NCBI RefSeq assembly: GCF_002198715.1
Contig: NZ_MWLK01000033.1
Location: forward strand, 124,001 to 188,000
DNA length: 64,000 nucleotides
From: Rhodomicrobium sp. R_RK_3
Lineage (GTDB): Bacteria > Pseudomonadota > Alphaproteobacteria > Rhizobiales > Rhodomicrobiaceae
Reading direction: 5' to 3'
Each line of letters begins with the position of its first letter. Position 1 is the stretch's first letter. The notes under the pieces were generated by a model. That model was given only the letters and a program-made list of their open reading frames with translations, did not search any database and was not told the DNA's origin. This document shows positions 24,361 through 35,981 of the stretch, one piece after another. The position numbers were made by a program, and so were the translations under genes.

Positions 24361-24741
24361 GGTTTTACCGTGACCGGCCCGCGCGAGGATTTCGCTAAAA
24401 AAATTGTTCAAATGCGACCGGTATCCGCAAGCTTATCCCCCACTCAAACTTAACAAACAATCAACCCCCAGTATCAGACGCGACGCCTACCCACATTACC
24501 TATGGCGTGCTCTGCAACATACCTATGTAACGATTTTTGCAGCTTTAGTGGGCACAATTCTGGCGATTCGGAGCATGGATACAGTGTTCACGCGTCCGTG
24601 TTCGAGGGTATTGCCCTTATCCACTCCGCCTGATTGTCTTGCGGATAACCGTTCAAATCAAAAGATGTTTTGACTTAAGCCTTTACCTTCATTTTCAAAT
24701 ATGCAGAATGAAGTACGTTTTGTGTCTATTTGGGGAACGTT
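24361..24741. promoter_or_regulatory. AT-rich divergent region between BLUF copy 2 and a small gene
   Basis: This region is clearly richer in A and T than its surroundings and separates divergently read genes. It should contain promoters for both. I find no clean consensus promoter and reject an 89-codon plus-strand ORF here because it has no ribosome site and odd composition. Confidence 0.4.
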
Positions 24742-25008
24742 ATGGCGAAAGGACAGCAAAAAAATGTCAATGATTACAGCATTCATCGACATCCGGATTA
24801 TGCGAGTACAATCCATGGTCAAACCGACCGTCAGACTTTCGACAGAGAAAGTATCCTTGAATATATCGAAGCGATGACCTCGGAGCTTTCGGTGATGGCT
24901 GCCGAGCAAGATCAAGATTTTCTCGCTTATCTGTTAAATCTTGCAGTATTCGAGGCGCAGGCTGCAAAAACTCGCACCATCTGGAGCGCACATCAACCGA
25001 GGAAATAA
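24742..25008 (+). CDS. Small hypothetical protein of 88 residues
   Basis: The product begins MAKGQQKNVNDYSIHRH and has a predicted helical C-terminal half (ILEYIEAMTSELSVMAAEQDQDFLAYLLNLAVFEAQAAK). GGGGAAC precedes the ATG. It has lower GC than its neighbours, which may mark recent acquisition or a regulatory protein. The compact helical half resembles small signalling adaptors in shape only; I recognise no family. A 26-codon ORF follows 47 bases downstream. Confidence 0.7.
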   Translation: MAKGQQKNVNDYSIHRHPDYASTIHGQTDRQTFDRESILEYIEAMTSELSVMAAEQDQDFLAYLLNLAVFEAQAAKTRTIWSAHQPRK

Positions 25009-25055
25009 CCAGGAAGTCACAGGTTTACTCATGAGTATTTGAAGGAGAGATACCC

Positions 25056-25136
25056 ATGAGATATAAGCATAGTCGCTCACACTTTTTGCGTGCGGGAGGG
25101 GCAGTGGGAATTAAGAGCGCTTATAAGAAGCTGTAA
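25056..25136 (+). CDS. 26-residue basic microprotein candidate
   Basis: An ATG preceded by GAAGGAGAG at ideal spacing opens a 26-codon frame: MRYKHSRSHFLRAGG then AVGIKSAYKKL and TAA. It is rich in Lys, Arg and His. It lies 47 bases after the 88-residue gene on the same strand and its last 16 bases overlap the end of the convergent priA. The strong ribosome site is the main evidence; no homologue is known to me. Confidence 0.45.
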   Translation: MRYKHSRSHFLRAGGAVGIKSAYKKL

Positions 25137-27337
25137 GGATCGACATCCACGGCAAGCCGTAAGCTCCCCTTGGCCGGCGGCGCTCCATCGAGCCAATGTC
25201 TCAAATAGGCCTGCAGATCGGCATCGCGGGACGCCTTGACGAGGAGGCGGTAGCGGTGACGGCCACGGATCAGGGCGAGCGGAGCCTCGGCCGGGCCGAG
25301 TACCGAGATTTTCGCCGAGCGCGGGGCGGCGAGCACCAGTTTGCGGGCATAATGTTCGGCCTCGGGCTTGACCTTGGCCGAGATCACCAGCGCAGCGAGG
25401 CGGCCGAATGGCGGCATGGCAGCTTCGCGGCGCGCCTCGATCTCCTGGGCAATGAAACTGTCGCGGTCGCTGGCGATGATGGCCTGCATCACCGGATGCT
25501 CGGGCAGATGCGTCTGGATCAGCCCGCGCCCCTTGACGCCGTCCTCGCGGCCGGCGCGGCCCGTCACCTGCGACAGGAGCTGAAAGGTCCGCTCGGCGGC
25601 GCGCGGATCGCCATTGGCAAGGCTGAGATCGCCATCGACGACGCCGACCGTCGCCAGATGCGGGAAATGATGGCCCTTGGCGACGAGCTGGGTGCCGATG
25701 ATGATCTTGGCATCCCCCCGCGCGATCTTTTCGATGATCTCCCGCAGCGCCCGCAGGCCGGGCACCAGGTCGCTGGACAATATCGCCGTCTCGATCCCCG
25801 GAAAGCGCTCGGCCACCTCCTCGGCGACGCGCTCGACCCCCGGCCCGCACGGCACGAGGGAGCCTTCCGACGAGCATTTCGGGCAGGTCTTGGGCAAAGG
25901 CAGGGTGAAGCCGCAATGGTGGCAGGTGAGCTGCTGGCGGAACCGGTGCTCGACCAGCGTCGCCGAACATTGCGGGCATTCGATGCGGTGGCCGCAGGTC
26001 CGGCAGAGGGTCAAGGGCGCATAGCCGCGACGGTTGAGGAAGAGCAGCGTCTGCTGGCCGCGCTCCAGCGTCTCGATGGTGGCCTGGACCAGCGGCGGGC
26101 TGAGCCAGCGGCCGCGCTCGGGCGGCGTCTTGCGCAGGTCGATGGCGGAGAGTTCCGGCATCTGCGCGCCGGCGAAACGCTGCGGCAGGATCAGATGGGC
26201 ATAGCGGCCCTGCTGGGCGTTGACGACGCTTTCGAGCGATGGCGTCGCCGAACTCAGCACCACGGACGCGCCGCTCAGCGAGGCGCGCAGCACCGCCATG
26301 TCGCGGCCCTGATAGGAGACGCGGTCCTCCTGCTTGAAGGCGCTGTCGTGCTCCTCGTCGACGACGATCAGGCCGAGATCGGCGAAGGGCAGGAACAGCG
26401 CCGAGCGGGCGCCGGCCACGACTTTCGCCTCGCCCTCGGCGACGGCGCGCCAGACGCGGGCGCGCTCGCCCGGCCCGATGGCGGAGTGCCATTCCTGCGG
26501 ACGGCAGCCGAAGCGCGCCTCGAAGCGCTGGAGGAACTGGTTGGTGAGCGCGATCTCCGGCAGCAGGATCAGCGCCTGCCGTCCCTGGCGGATCGCCTCG
26601 GCGACGGCCTCGAAATAGACCTCGGTCTTGCCGGAGCCGGTGACGCCGTCGATCAGCGACACGCTATAGCCGCCCGCCGCGATCCGCTCCCGCAACGCAT
26701 GGGCCGCGTAGGCTTGCGCCTCGGAAAGATCCGGCGGCGCGAAATCCGCCTTCGGACGGGGGAGTTTCGCCCGCGGCAGCTCGACCCGCAGAAACGTCCC
26801 CGCCTCGGCCAGCCCATCGATGACGCCGTAGCTGACACCCGCCCGCTCGGCGAGCGCGGCTTTCGGCCAGATCAGCCCGTCCTCGGCGGCCTCGATGGCG
26901 CGCTGGCGTCCGGGCGTCAGGCGCGAGGGCGGCGGTCCGGCGAGTTTGAAGCCCCAGCGCGGCGTGTCGGGCGAGAACACGTCATTGGCGCTCATCATCA
27001 TCTTGAGCACCATGCCCCTGGGCGACAGCGTGTAGCGCGCCACCCAATCGGCGAAGCGCCGCGCCGTGGCCGGCAGCGGCGGCAGCTCGAAGCGCTCGAC
27101 GATCCGCTTCAGCTTCTTCGGATCGACCGGCCGGGCGGCGGCGTCGCGCTCCCAGACGACGCCGATCTCCTTGCGCGGCCCGATCGGCACCAGCACGAAT
27201 TCGCCGGGCTCGAGCGGCGGCCCTTCGGGCGGCAGATAGTCATAGGTGGTGTCGATCGGCAGCGGCAGCAGCACCGGCACGGTCGAAACGCCCGAGACGG
27301 ATTCCGGAGATTCCGGATAGCCCAGCAGATCGGCCAT
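25121..27337 (-). CDS. priA: Primosomal helicase PriA
   Basis: PriA recognises stalled forks and D-loops and reloads DnaB for replication restart. The 738-residue product has an N-terminal DNA-binding region, Walker A GVTGSGKTEVY, the DEEHD box, two zinc-binding clusters (CRTCGHRIECPQC and CHHCG...CPKC), and the helicase motif TGRAGRE. It is followed by a short membrane-protein gene upstream (27349) on the same strand and is convergent with the small genes at 24.7-25.1 kb. Confidence 0.97.
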   Translation of the reverse strand: MADLLGYPESPESVSGVSTVPVLLPLPIDTTYDYLPPEGPPLEPGEFVLVPIGPRKEIGVVWERDAAARPVDPKKLKRIVERFELPPLPATARRFADWVARYTLSPRGMVLKMMMSANDVFSPDTPRWGFKLAGPPPSRLTPGRQRAIEAAEDGLIWPKAALAERAGVSYGVIDGLAEAGTFLRVELPRAKLPRPKADFAPPDLSEAQAYAAHALRERIAAGGYSVSLIDGVTGSGKTEVYFEAVAEAIRQGRQALILLPEIALTNQFLQRFEARFGCRPQEWHSAIGPGERARVWRAVAEGEAKVVAGARSALFLPFADLGLIVVDEEHDSAFKQEDRVSYQGRDMAVLRASLSGASVVLSSATPSLESVVNAQQGRYAHLILPQRFAGAQMPELSAIDLRKTPPERGRWLSPPLVQATIETLERGQQTLLFLNRRGYAPLTLCRTCGHRIECPQCSATLVEHRFRQQLTCHHCGFTLPLPKTCPKCSSEGSLVPCGPGVERVAEEVAERFPGIETAILSSDLVPGLRALREIIEKIARGDAKIIIGTQLVAKGHHFPHLATVGVVDGDLSLANGDPRAAERTFQLLSQVTGRAGREDGVKGRGLIQTHLPEHPVMQAIIASDRDSFIAQEIEARREAAMPPFGRLAALVISAKVKPEAEHYARKLVLAAPRSAKISVLGPAEAPLALIRGRHRYRLLVKASRDADLQAYLRHWLDGAPPAKGSLRLAVDVDPYSFL

Positions 27338-27348
27338 CGCGCCTCCGG

Positions 27349-27729
27349 TCAGCGCCGCATCAAGGCGGACAGCAGCAGCCAGATGACGATGGTGCCGAGA
27401 ATGGTCAGGATCAGCATCGGCGCGTTGGCGGTGATAGCGTGGAAGCCATTGAAATCGTCGAACCGGTCATAGCCGCCGTCGAAATCGCGGAACCGGCGCG
27501 GCAGGATGAACGGCGCCACGCTATAGGCAAGGGCGAGCCCGCCGCCGATCGCCAGCACGAAACGCGCCAGCCCGCCACCGAAGCTGCGCTGCCGCCGCGG
27601 CTGGCTATAATTGACATTGCTCATGGTCTGCCGCATGCCGGTATCGCGCCGGCTGCCGCCGCCGAAAACCTGCATGATCAGCGCGACAATCACGCCGCTG
27701 GCAACGGATAATAGAAGTTCTCTCAACAT
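27349..27729 (-). CDS. Hypothetical membrane protein with three hydrophobic segments
   Basis: From ATG 27729 (GAGGCGAGT upstream) the product is 126 residues. Hydrophobic segments lie at about residues 4-22, 52-72 and 100-122, separated by an Arg/Gly/Gln-rich loop and a Phe/Asp/Arg-rich stretch (RRFRDFDGGYDRFDDF). It lies 11 bases upstream of priA on the same strand, so the two may be co-transcribed. No family recognised. Confidence 0.65.
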   Translation of the reverse strand: MLRELLLSVASGVIVALIMQVFGGGSRRDTGMRQTMSNVNYSQPRRQRSFGGGLARFVLAIGGGLALAYSVAPFILPRRFRDFDGGYDRFDDFNGFHAITANAPMLILTILGTIVIWLLLSALMRR

Positions 27730-27927
27730 ACTCGCCTCGCCTTCACACTTTGGACGGGCCGGTGCCGAAGTCAATCGGCATGATCCGCGTATTCACGGCT
27801 TGGCAATCATCGCCAGGCCGCGCGCGGCATAAAGCCGGGATGACAGCGCCATGAGTAGCCCTAAAATGCGCAAATGGGTATTTTGCGGCCCTTGCCATGC
27901 CGCCGGGTCGTGTCAGGATTGAGACAA

Positions 27928-28368
27928 TTGGACAAGTTCCTTCGGACGGACGCCTTGTTCATCTACGGCACGCTGCGGCCGGGCTCCGGCCATGGGATGG
28001 CGCGGCGGCTGGCCGCCGAAAGCGCCTATCTGGGGCCTGCCGCCATGCCGGGACGGCTCTACAGGATCGGCGCCTATCCGGGCGCGGTACCGACCGAAAA
28101 GCCGGGCGAAATCGTGCATGGCGACGCAGTCAGGCTGCTCAATCCGGGCCGCACGTTCGCCTGGCTCGACGAATATGAAGGCTGCGGCGTCAAACAGCCC
28201 GAACCGCAAGCCTATCAACGCGTTATCGTGCCAGTGAGACTGCATTCAAGAGAGGCGCTGCAGGCCTGGGTCTATTTCTACCACCACCCGGTCCACCCAG
28301 CGCGGCGCATTCCGGACGGCCGCTTTCTGCGCAACGGGCGGCTGCCTATCGTCGCGCCGTTTGCCTAG
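27928..28368 (+). CDS. Gamma-glutamylcyclotransferase-like (AIG2/GGCT fold) protein
   Basis: The fold is shown by the substrate loop LFIYGTLRPGSGHG near the N-terminus and by LDEYEGCG, which carries the catalytic-type glutamate. Family members cyclise gamma-glutamyl amines or act on related peptides; the substrate here is unknown. I start at TTG 27928, which has AGGA nine bases upstream and gives 146 residues; the frame stays open to an ATG at 27874. Confidence 0.8.
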   Translation: MDKFLRTDALFIYGTLRPGSGHGMARRLAAESAYLGPAAMPGRLYRIGAYPGAVPTEKPGEIVHGDAVRLLNPGRTFAWLDEYEGCGVKQPEPQAYQRVIVPVRLHSREALQAWVYFYHHPVHPARRIPDGRFLRNGRLPIVAPFA

Positions 28369-28505
28369 AGAACGCGCGGGCCTTGAAGTCCTGCAAGTAA
28401 GTCGGTTACATCTTGCCGTCCGTCTTTGGCGGCGATTGATCGGGCCCTCTCCAAATCGCATCTGACGGAAAGTTTCGCCGAAAGAGCATATGACGGGATA
28501 GGTTG

Positions 28506-31376
<2,871 letters not shown>

Positions 31377-31382
31377 GCGCCG

Positions 31383-31760
31383 ATGCTGGGAGCGCCGACG
31401 CCGGTCCTGCGCATTTTCGACGAAGCCAAGGCGAGGGAATTCTACTGTGATTTCCTCGGCTTCACGGTGGATTGGGAGCATCGCTTCGGCGATGACTTCC
31501 CGCTCTACATGCAAGTCAGCTCGGGTGTTTGCCGGCTACACCTGTCCGAGCATTACGGCGATGCCAGCCCCGGCGCGCAGGTCCGCATCGAAAGCGACGA
31601 TGTCGATGCCTTTGCCGCCGCTCTGCGGGCGAAGGCGTACAAATACGCCCGCCCCGGCGTCGAGGCGACGCCCTGGGGCAACCGCGAATCCCGCCTCACG
31701 GACCCTTTCGGCAACCGCCTGACCTTCTTTACCCCGGCGGACAAAGCGACGGAAACTTAG
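31383..31760 (+). CDS. Glyoxalase-superfamily protein (VOC fold)
   Basis: The 125-residue protein has the pattern PTPVLRIFDEAKAREFYCDFLGF at the start and DPFGNRLTFF near the end, typical of a single-module vicinal oxygen chelate protein of the bleomycin-resistance-like group. The substrate is unknown. It starts six bases after the ppdK stop, so the two are probably co-transcribed. Confidence 0.85.
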   Translation: MLGAPTPVLRIFDEAKAREFYCDFLGFTVDWEHRFGDDFPLYMQVSSGVCRLHLSEHYGDASPGAQVRIESDDVDAFAAALRAKAYKYARPGVEATPWGNRESRLTDPFGNRLTFFTPADKATET

Positions 31761-31921
31761 CGGAGAGACTCCCCTTCTCACCTTAATGTGTGAGTGCCAG
31801 CCTCCTTACCCGGCCACCACCGGGCGGAAAAACTTGCGTTAACTTCTCCCGCCCCTCATCTATATCGCTGAACCCCATCGAACGGGCGCGGGGCGCGCGC
31901 CCCACTCCTGGCGAGAACAGC

Positions 31922-33844
31922 TTGCTGCAACGAAGCGAACCACCCAGCGCGTCCTTTTTCGGCGCGCCAGAAAGACGGACCGGCCCGATCGCCGTGTTCA
32001 AGGGCCTCTTGCCCTTCATCTGGCCGCAGGACCGCCCGGATCTGAAGCGGCGCGTGGTCGTAGCGGGCGTCATTTTGCTGGCCGCGAAAGTCATCACCGT
32101 CGCCACGCCCCTCGCCTACAAGGCCGCCGTCGACTGGCTGACCGGCAGCGCGACCGGCCCGGACGCCGGCATCGGCTTCGCCGGGCTGGCGCTGGTGCCT
32201 GTCATGCTGATCTTCGCCTATGGCGTCGGCCGCGTGCTGATGATGGGCTTCACCCAGATCCGCGACGTGCTGTTCACCCGCGTCGGCCAGAACGCCGTGC
32301 GCAACGTCTCCAATCAGGTCTTCGTGCATCTGCACGCCCTGTCTCTGCGCTTCCACCTGGAGCGCAAGACCGGCGGGCTCAGCCGCGTCGTCGAGCGCGG
32401 GCGCACCGCCGTCGAACTCATCATCCGCATGGGGATGCTGAATTCGATCCCGACCGTGGTCGAACTGGCCATGGTGCTCGGCATCACCGCCTATTTCTTC
32501 GGCTGGCTGTTCTCGCTGATCATCGCGGTGACGCTGGTCTTCTATATTTGGTTCTCTGTCTGGGCCAGCGAATGGCGGATCGCGATTAGGCGCGAGATGA
32601 ACGACAGCGACACCGAGGCCAACACCAAGGCCATCGACAGCCTGCTGAATTACGAGACGGTCAAATATTTCGGCAATGAGGGCTGGGAGGCGGGCCGCTT
32701 CAACCTCTCCATGCTGCGCTACGAAAGGGCCGCCGTGCGCACCTATACCTCGCTCGCCGTGCTGAACACCGGCCAGACGCTGATCTACACGATCGGGCTG
32801 ACCATCTGCATGCTCTTGGCGGCGCGCGGCGTCGTCAACGGCACGCATACGGTCGGCGATTTCGTCATGATCAACGCGATGCTGATCCAGCTCTATCTGC
32901 CGCTGAACTTCCTCGGCATGATCTATCGCGAGCTGCGCCAGGGCCTCGTCGATATCGAGGCGATGTTCGAGCTGCTCGGCCAACAGCCCGAGGTCGAGGA
33001 CATTCCCGGCGCCCGCCCGCTCATCGTCAGCCAGGGCCATATCCGCTTCGAGGATGTGCATTTCTCCTACGATCCGGCGCGGCAGATTCTCAAGGGCGTC
33101 GATTTCGAGGTGCCTGCCGGCAAGATGGTCGCCATCGTCGGCCCCTCGGGCGCGGGCAAATCGACCATCTCGCGGCTGCTCTTCCGCTTCTACGAAACCA
33201 CCTCCGGGCGGGTGCTGATCGACGGCCAGGACATCGCGGAGGTGACGCAGGACTCCTTGCGTGCCGCGCTCGGAATGGTCCCGCAGGACACGGTGCTGTT
33301 CAATGACAGCATCGAATATAATATCCGCTATGGCCGCCCGAGCGCCACGGATGAAGAGGTGCGCGAGGCCGCCCGCATGGCGCAGATCGACGGCTTCATC
33401 CAGATGCTGCCGGGCGGCTACGGGTCGATGGTCGGCGAGCGCGGACTGAAGCTGTCGGGCGGCGAGAAGCAGCGCGTCGCCATCGCCCGGACCATCCTCA
33501 AAAGCCCGCCGATCCTGATGCTGGACGAGGCGACCTCGGCCCTCGACAGTTTTACCGAGAACCAGATCCAGGCGGCGCTGCAACAGGTCTCGCAGAACCG
33601 CACCACGCTCGTCATCGCGCACCGGCTGTCCACGATCATCCATGCCGATGAGATCCTGGTGCTCGATGCCGGCCGCATCGTCGAGCGCGGCCGCCACGAT
33701 GAGTTGCTCCAGCGTCAGGGCCTTTATGCCGGCATGTGGGCGCGCCAGCGCGAGGCCGATGATATCGAGCGCCGTGCCCGCGAGCTGTCCGGAGATCCGC
33801 TGGTCGACCGCACGCTGACCATCGAGCCGATCCCCGCCGAATGA
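31922..33844 (+). CDS. Atm1/HMT1-type ABC transporter, fused permease and ATPase
   Basis: The C-terminal ATPase has Walker A GPSGAGKST, signature LSGGEKQRVAIART and Walker B ILMLDEATSALDS. Six transmembrane helices precede it. NYETVKYFGNE and the overall layout match the Atm1/ABCB7 heavy-metal-tolerance group, which exports glutathione-linked or sulfur-containing compounds. The start is unclear: TTG 31922 gives 640 residues, the family size; the open frame reaches a GTG at 31790 whose product has an unconserved N-terminus. It faces the same way as psd. Confidence 0.88.
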   Translation: MLQRSEPPSASFFGAPERRTGPIAVFKGLLPFIWPQDRPDLKRRVVVAGVILLAAKVITVATPLAYKAAVDWLTGSATGPDAGIGFAGLALVPVMLIFAYGVGRVLMMGFTQIRDVLFTRVGQNAVRNVSNQVFVHLHALSLRFHLERKTGGLSRVVERGRTAVELIIRMGMLNSIPTVVELAMVLGITAYFFGWLFSLIIAVTLVFYIWFSVWASEWRIAIRREMNDSDTEANTKAIDSLLNYETVKYFGNEGWEAGRFNLSMLRYERAAVRTYTSLAVLNTGQTLIYTIGLTICMLLAARGVVNGTHTVGDFVMINAMLIQLYLPLNFLGMIYRELRQGLVDIEAMFELLGQQPEVEDIPGARPLIVSQGHIRFEDVHFSYDPARQILKGVDFEVPAGKMVAIVGPSGAGKSTISRLLFRFYETTSGRVLIDGQDIAEVTQDSLRAALGMVPQDTVLFNDSIEYNIRYGRPSATDEEVREAARMAQIDGFIQMLPGGYGSMVGERGLKLSGGEKQRVAIARTILKSPPILMLDEATSALDSFTENQIQAALQQVSQNRTTLVIAHRLSTIIHADEILVLDAGRIVERGRHDELLQRQGLYAGMWARQREADDIERRARELSGDPLVDRTLTIEPIPAE

Positions 33845-33936
33845 AGGCCTACCCGTAGAAAAACCCCTAAAAACGCTAAGTCTTGTCGCCATTGCGTGCT
33901 ATGAGCCGCCTTAATTTAGACGGCAAGGGGACCGCC

Positions 33937-34650
33937 ATGAACGACCGTCATAATCTCATCGACACGATCCGCGCCGGGCTCGTGCCCGTGCATTGGGATG
34001 GGCATAAATTCGTCGGCGCGGGCATCGTCATCACCATCTTGATGTTCCTGCTCTGGGCGCCGCTCGGCTGGCTGGCGCTCTTGCTGACCGGCTATGTCGC
34101 CTATTTCTTCCGCGACCCGCCGCGCGTCACGCCGGTGCGCGAGGGGCTGATCATCGCCCCCGCCGACGGCAAGATCACCTCCGTCGCGCTCGACACGCCG
34201 CGCAGCGAACTCGGCCTCGCCGACCGCCCTTACACTTGCATTTCGATCTTCCTGTCGGTCTTCGACGTGCACATCAACCGCGCCCCGGTCGACGGCCAGG
34301 TGGTGCGCCGGATCTATATTCCCGGCCTCTATCTCAACGCGGCGCTCGACAAGGCCAGCGAGGACAATGAGCGCGAGGCGATGGTGTTTCGCAGCGCTTC
34401 GGGGACGGAGATCGGCGTGGTGCGCATCGCCGGCCTGATCGCCCGCCGCATCGTCACCTTCGTGCGCGACGGCCAGCCGGTCGAAGCCGGCGCCCGCATC
34501 GGCCTCATCCGCTTCGGCAGCCGCGTGGACATCTATATCCCGAGCGCGTCGGGCATCCTGGTCTGCGAAGGCCAGCGCGTCGTCGGCGGCGAGACCGTGC
34601 TGGCCGATCTGCGCTCCGATGAGCCGAGTCGGTCGGGGCGGGTGAGCTAG
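33937..34650 (+). CDS. psd: Phosphatidylserine decarboxylase proenzyme
   Basis: Psd converts phosphatidylserine to phosphatidylethanolamine at the inner membrane. The 237-residue product is the short bacterial form: an N-terminal membrane segment (about 25-55), DVHINRAPVDG, and the self-cleavage site FGSRVDIY in which serine yields the pyruvoyl group. AAGGGG lies eight bases before the ATG at 33937. pssA, which often follows psd, is not present here; an R1 repeat follows instead. Confidence 0.95.
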   Translation: MNDRHNLIDTIRAGLVPVHWDGHKFVGAGIVITILMFLLWAPLGWLALLLTGYVAYFFRDPPRVTPVREGLIIAPADGKITSVALDTPRSELGLADRPYTCISIFLSVFDVHINRAPVDGQVVRRIYIPGLYLNAALDKASEDNEREAMVFRSASGTEIGVVRIAGLIARRIVTFVRDGQPVEAGARIGLIRFGSRVDIYIPSASGILVCEGQRVVGGETVLADLRSDEPSRSGRVS

Positions 34651-34680
34651 CCCTGTCGATTGGGCGAACACAGTTTTTTT

Positions 34681-34785
34681 TCATCCCCGTGAAGGCGGAG
34701 ATCCAGTAAAGGGCAGCACTTAAATGAGGGCTTTGCCCGAGATTTATCGCTGCGGCGTACTGGATCCCCGCCTTCGCGGGGACTT
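34681..34785. repeat. R1 palindromic repeat, copy 4
   Basis: Arms TCATCCCCGTGAAGGCGGAG and TGGATCCCCGCCTTCGCGGGGA flank about 50 bases ending in GCTGCGGCGTA before the right arm. It follows psd by 30 bases and is preceded by a T-run, as in copy 2. Confidence 0.9.
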
Positions 34786-34910
34786 CGGAAAAGCAAATAA
34801 ATCAATTATTTCGCTCAAGGCGATTTGAGGCTGGCGAATTCTCGGCAAGCGCCTGCATACTTAAAATATGGATCTGGCCCGCTGGCCGCCCCTGACCGCG
34901 CGATCGCTCG

Positions 34911-35123
34911 TCAGCCATTCATCAGGGCGATGGCGGAAATGACCGTCTGAAAAATTCCGCTCAAAATCTCCCCCAGCGACACGATCGCCGACATCAATCC
35001 CAGCACAACCGCCGCCATGACCATGCTGTATTCCAGCGTGGCGGCTCCCCTGGTTTGGCTGAAGAATTGGCTGATCGCCTTCGGCATCGGCATCCGTCCC
35101 ATCGGAGCGGCGAGAGATCGCAA
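34911..35123 (-). CDS. Flp/Fap-type pilin, copy 1
   Basis: The 70-residue product has a prepilin pattern: a short basic leader, then GAATLEYSMVMAAVVLGLMSAIV, a single hydrophobic helix with the invariant Glu five residues after Gly. It would be cleaved by a TadV-type peptidase and assembled into a Flp pilus. No tad/cpa assembly genes lie in the window. In-frame ATGs at 35102, 35093 and 35087 give shorter leaders and are possible starts. Confidence 0.82.
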   Translation of the reverse strand: MRSLAAPMGRMPMPKAISQFFSQTRGAATLEYSMVMAAVVLGLMSAIVSLGEILSGIFQTVISAIALMNG

Positions 35124-35174
35124 GGGCAGAATGCGGGTCCGGGACCGCTTCTGCCCTTGAGCGAGGACGGCTGA

Positions 35175-35363
35175 TTATTGGCCGGTGGTGCTGTTGAAGC
35201 TGTTGAGCTGGTGGTCGAGGCCGGTGAACAGGTCGCGGATCTCGTCGCCGACCTGGCCGACCAGCGTGATCACCGCCACGCCGATGCCCGCAGCAATCAG
35301 GCCGTATTCGATCGAAGTCGCGCCGCGCTCATCCCGAGCAAAGGCCGTAATCAAGCTGTACAT
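35175..35363 (-). CDS. Flp/Fap-type pilin, copy 2
   Basis: The 62-residue protein has the classical Flp motif GATSIEYGLIAAGIGVAVITLV, with the cleavage Gly and the Glu five residues later. GGAGACACGAT precedes the ATG at 35363. It lies upstream of copy 1 on the same strand with a 51-base gap, and is probably the major pilin of the pair, with assembly machinery encoded elsewhere. Confidence 0.88.
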   Translation of the reverse strand: MYSLITAFARDERGATSIEYGLIAAGIGVAVITLVGQVGDEIRDLFTGLDHQLNSFNSTTGQ

Positions 35364-35637
35364 ATCGTGTCTCCTGAACACTTAACAGGTTGAGTTGGGT
35401 GGTTGACCAAGTTGTTCTTTGGGCGGCAAGCACTCCACCGCGCCCGATGGTCCAAATCTAGGAGCCATTCATTAAAGAACGCTTTCAGATGCCCGATAAT
35501 GAGATCAGCTTGAAGCAAATTGGGCGCGTACCATTAACAAAGTTCGAAATCGGGACGACCGCCAATGGAGGCCCCGCGCCCAGTGCGGAAGTCGAGCCGC
35601 AACCGATCTCAAGACCTTAATAGGTAAGAAATCTTAA
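35364..35637. other. AT-richer intergenic region upstream of the Flp pilins
   Basis: This stretch lies upstream of the pilin genes (minus) and before a plus-strand promoter-like pair. It should hold the pilin promoter. No gene, tRNA or repeat seen. Confidence 0.35.
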
Positions 35638-35665
35638 TTGACACCGCGTGCCTTTCGGCTAAATC
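35638..35665 (+). promoter_or_regulatory. Housekeeping-type promoter
   Basis: TTGACA (35638-35643) is followed by a 16-base spacer and TAAATC (35660-35665). This is the clearest sigma-70-like pair I noticed in an intergenic region of the window. It points toward a cryptic frame at 35718-35981. Confidence 0.45.
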
Positions 35666-35717
35666 TGTAGTTGCATTGTAAAGACACGCAACCGAAATGG
35701 AGCATTCGCTAGACCGG

Positions 35718-35981
35718 ATGGATCAATGACCTTCCGACGAGCAGCAACTTGGCGATGCGCCGGGCCCTCTACACGCTCTCGGAGGTCTTGCCGCTTCCAT
35801 CGTCCTGGCGCGCATTCCGGCGCATCGCCAAATTGCTGCTGACACGCTCGAGCTTCGTCAGGGCACGCGGGAAGCGGAGCTGGTGGACCGCCATAAGTCC
35901 GGCGCGCCGAGGATGGCGAAGGCTGCGCGCGATGCGCTCAGGACGCGGCGCGCCGAGGCGTTTGCACCGGGGGTGATTTGA
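35718..35981 (+). pseudogene. Cryptic frame with early stop, possible gene remnant
   Basis: Reading from ATG 35718 gives MDQ then TGA, after which the same frame is open for 83 codons to 35979. The translated stretch (LGGLAASIVLARIPAHR, then DTLELRQGTREAELVDRHKS, then RMAKAARDALRTRRAEAF) looks protein-like, with helical segments and high GC3. No normal start exists in the open part. Its 3' end overlaps the convergent YfbU gene. It may be a decayed gene or a chance frame. Confidence 0.3.

Noticed and set aside
24404-24673. 89-codon plus-strand ORF upstream of the small 88-residue gene
   Set aside because: No ribosome site and irregular composition in an AT-rich promoter region.
35749-35976. 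75-codon ORF rich in Arg and Trp
   Set aside because: Composition looks like a frame shadow; the alternative frame at 35718-35981 is more protein-like.
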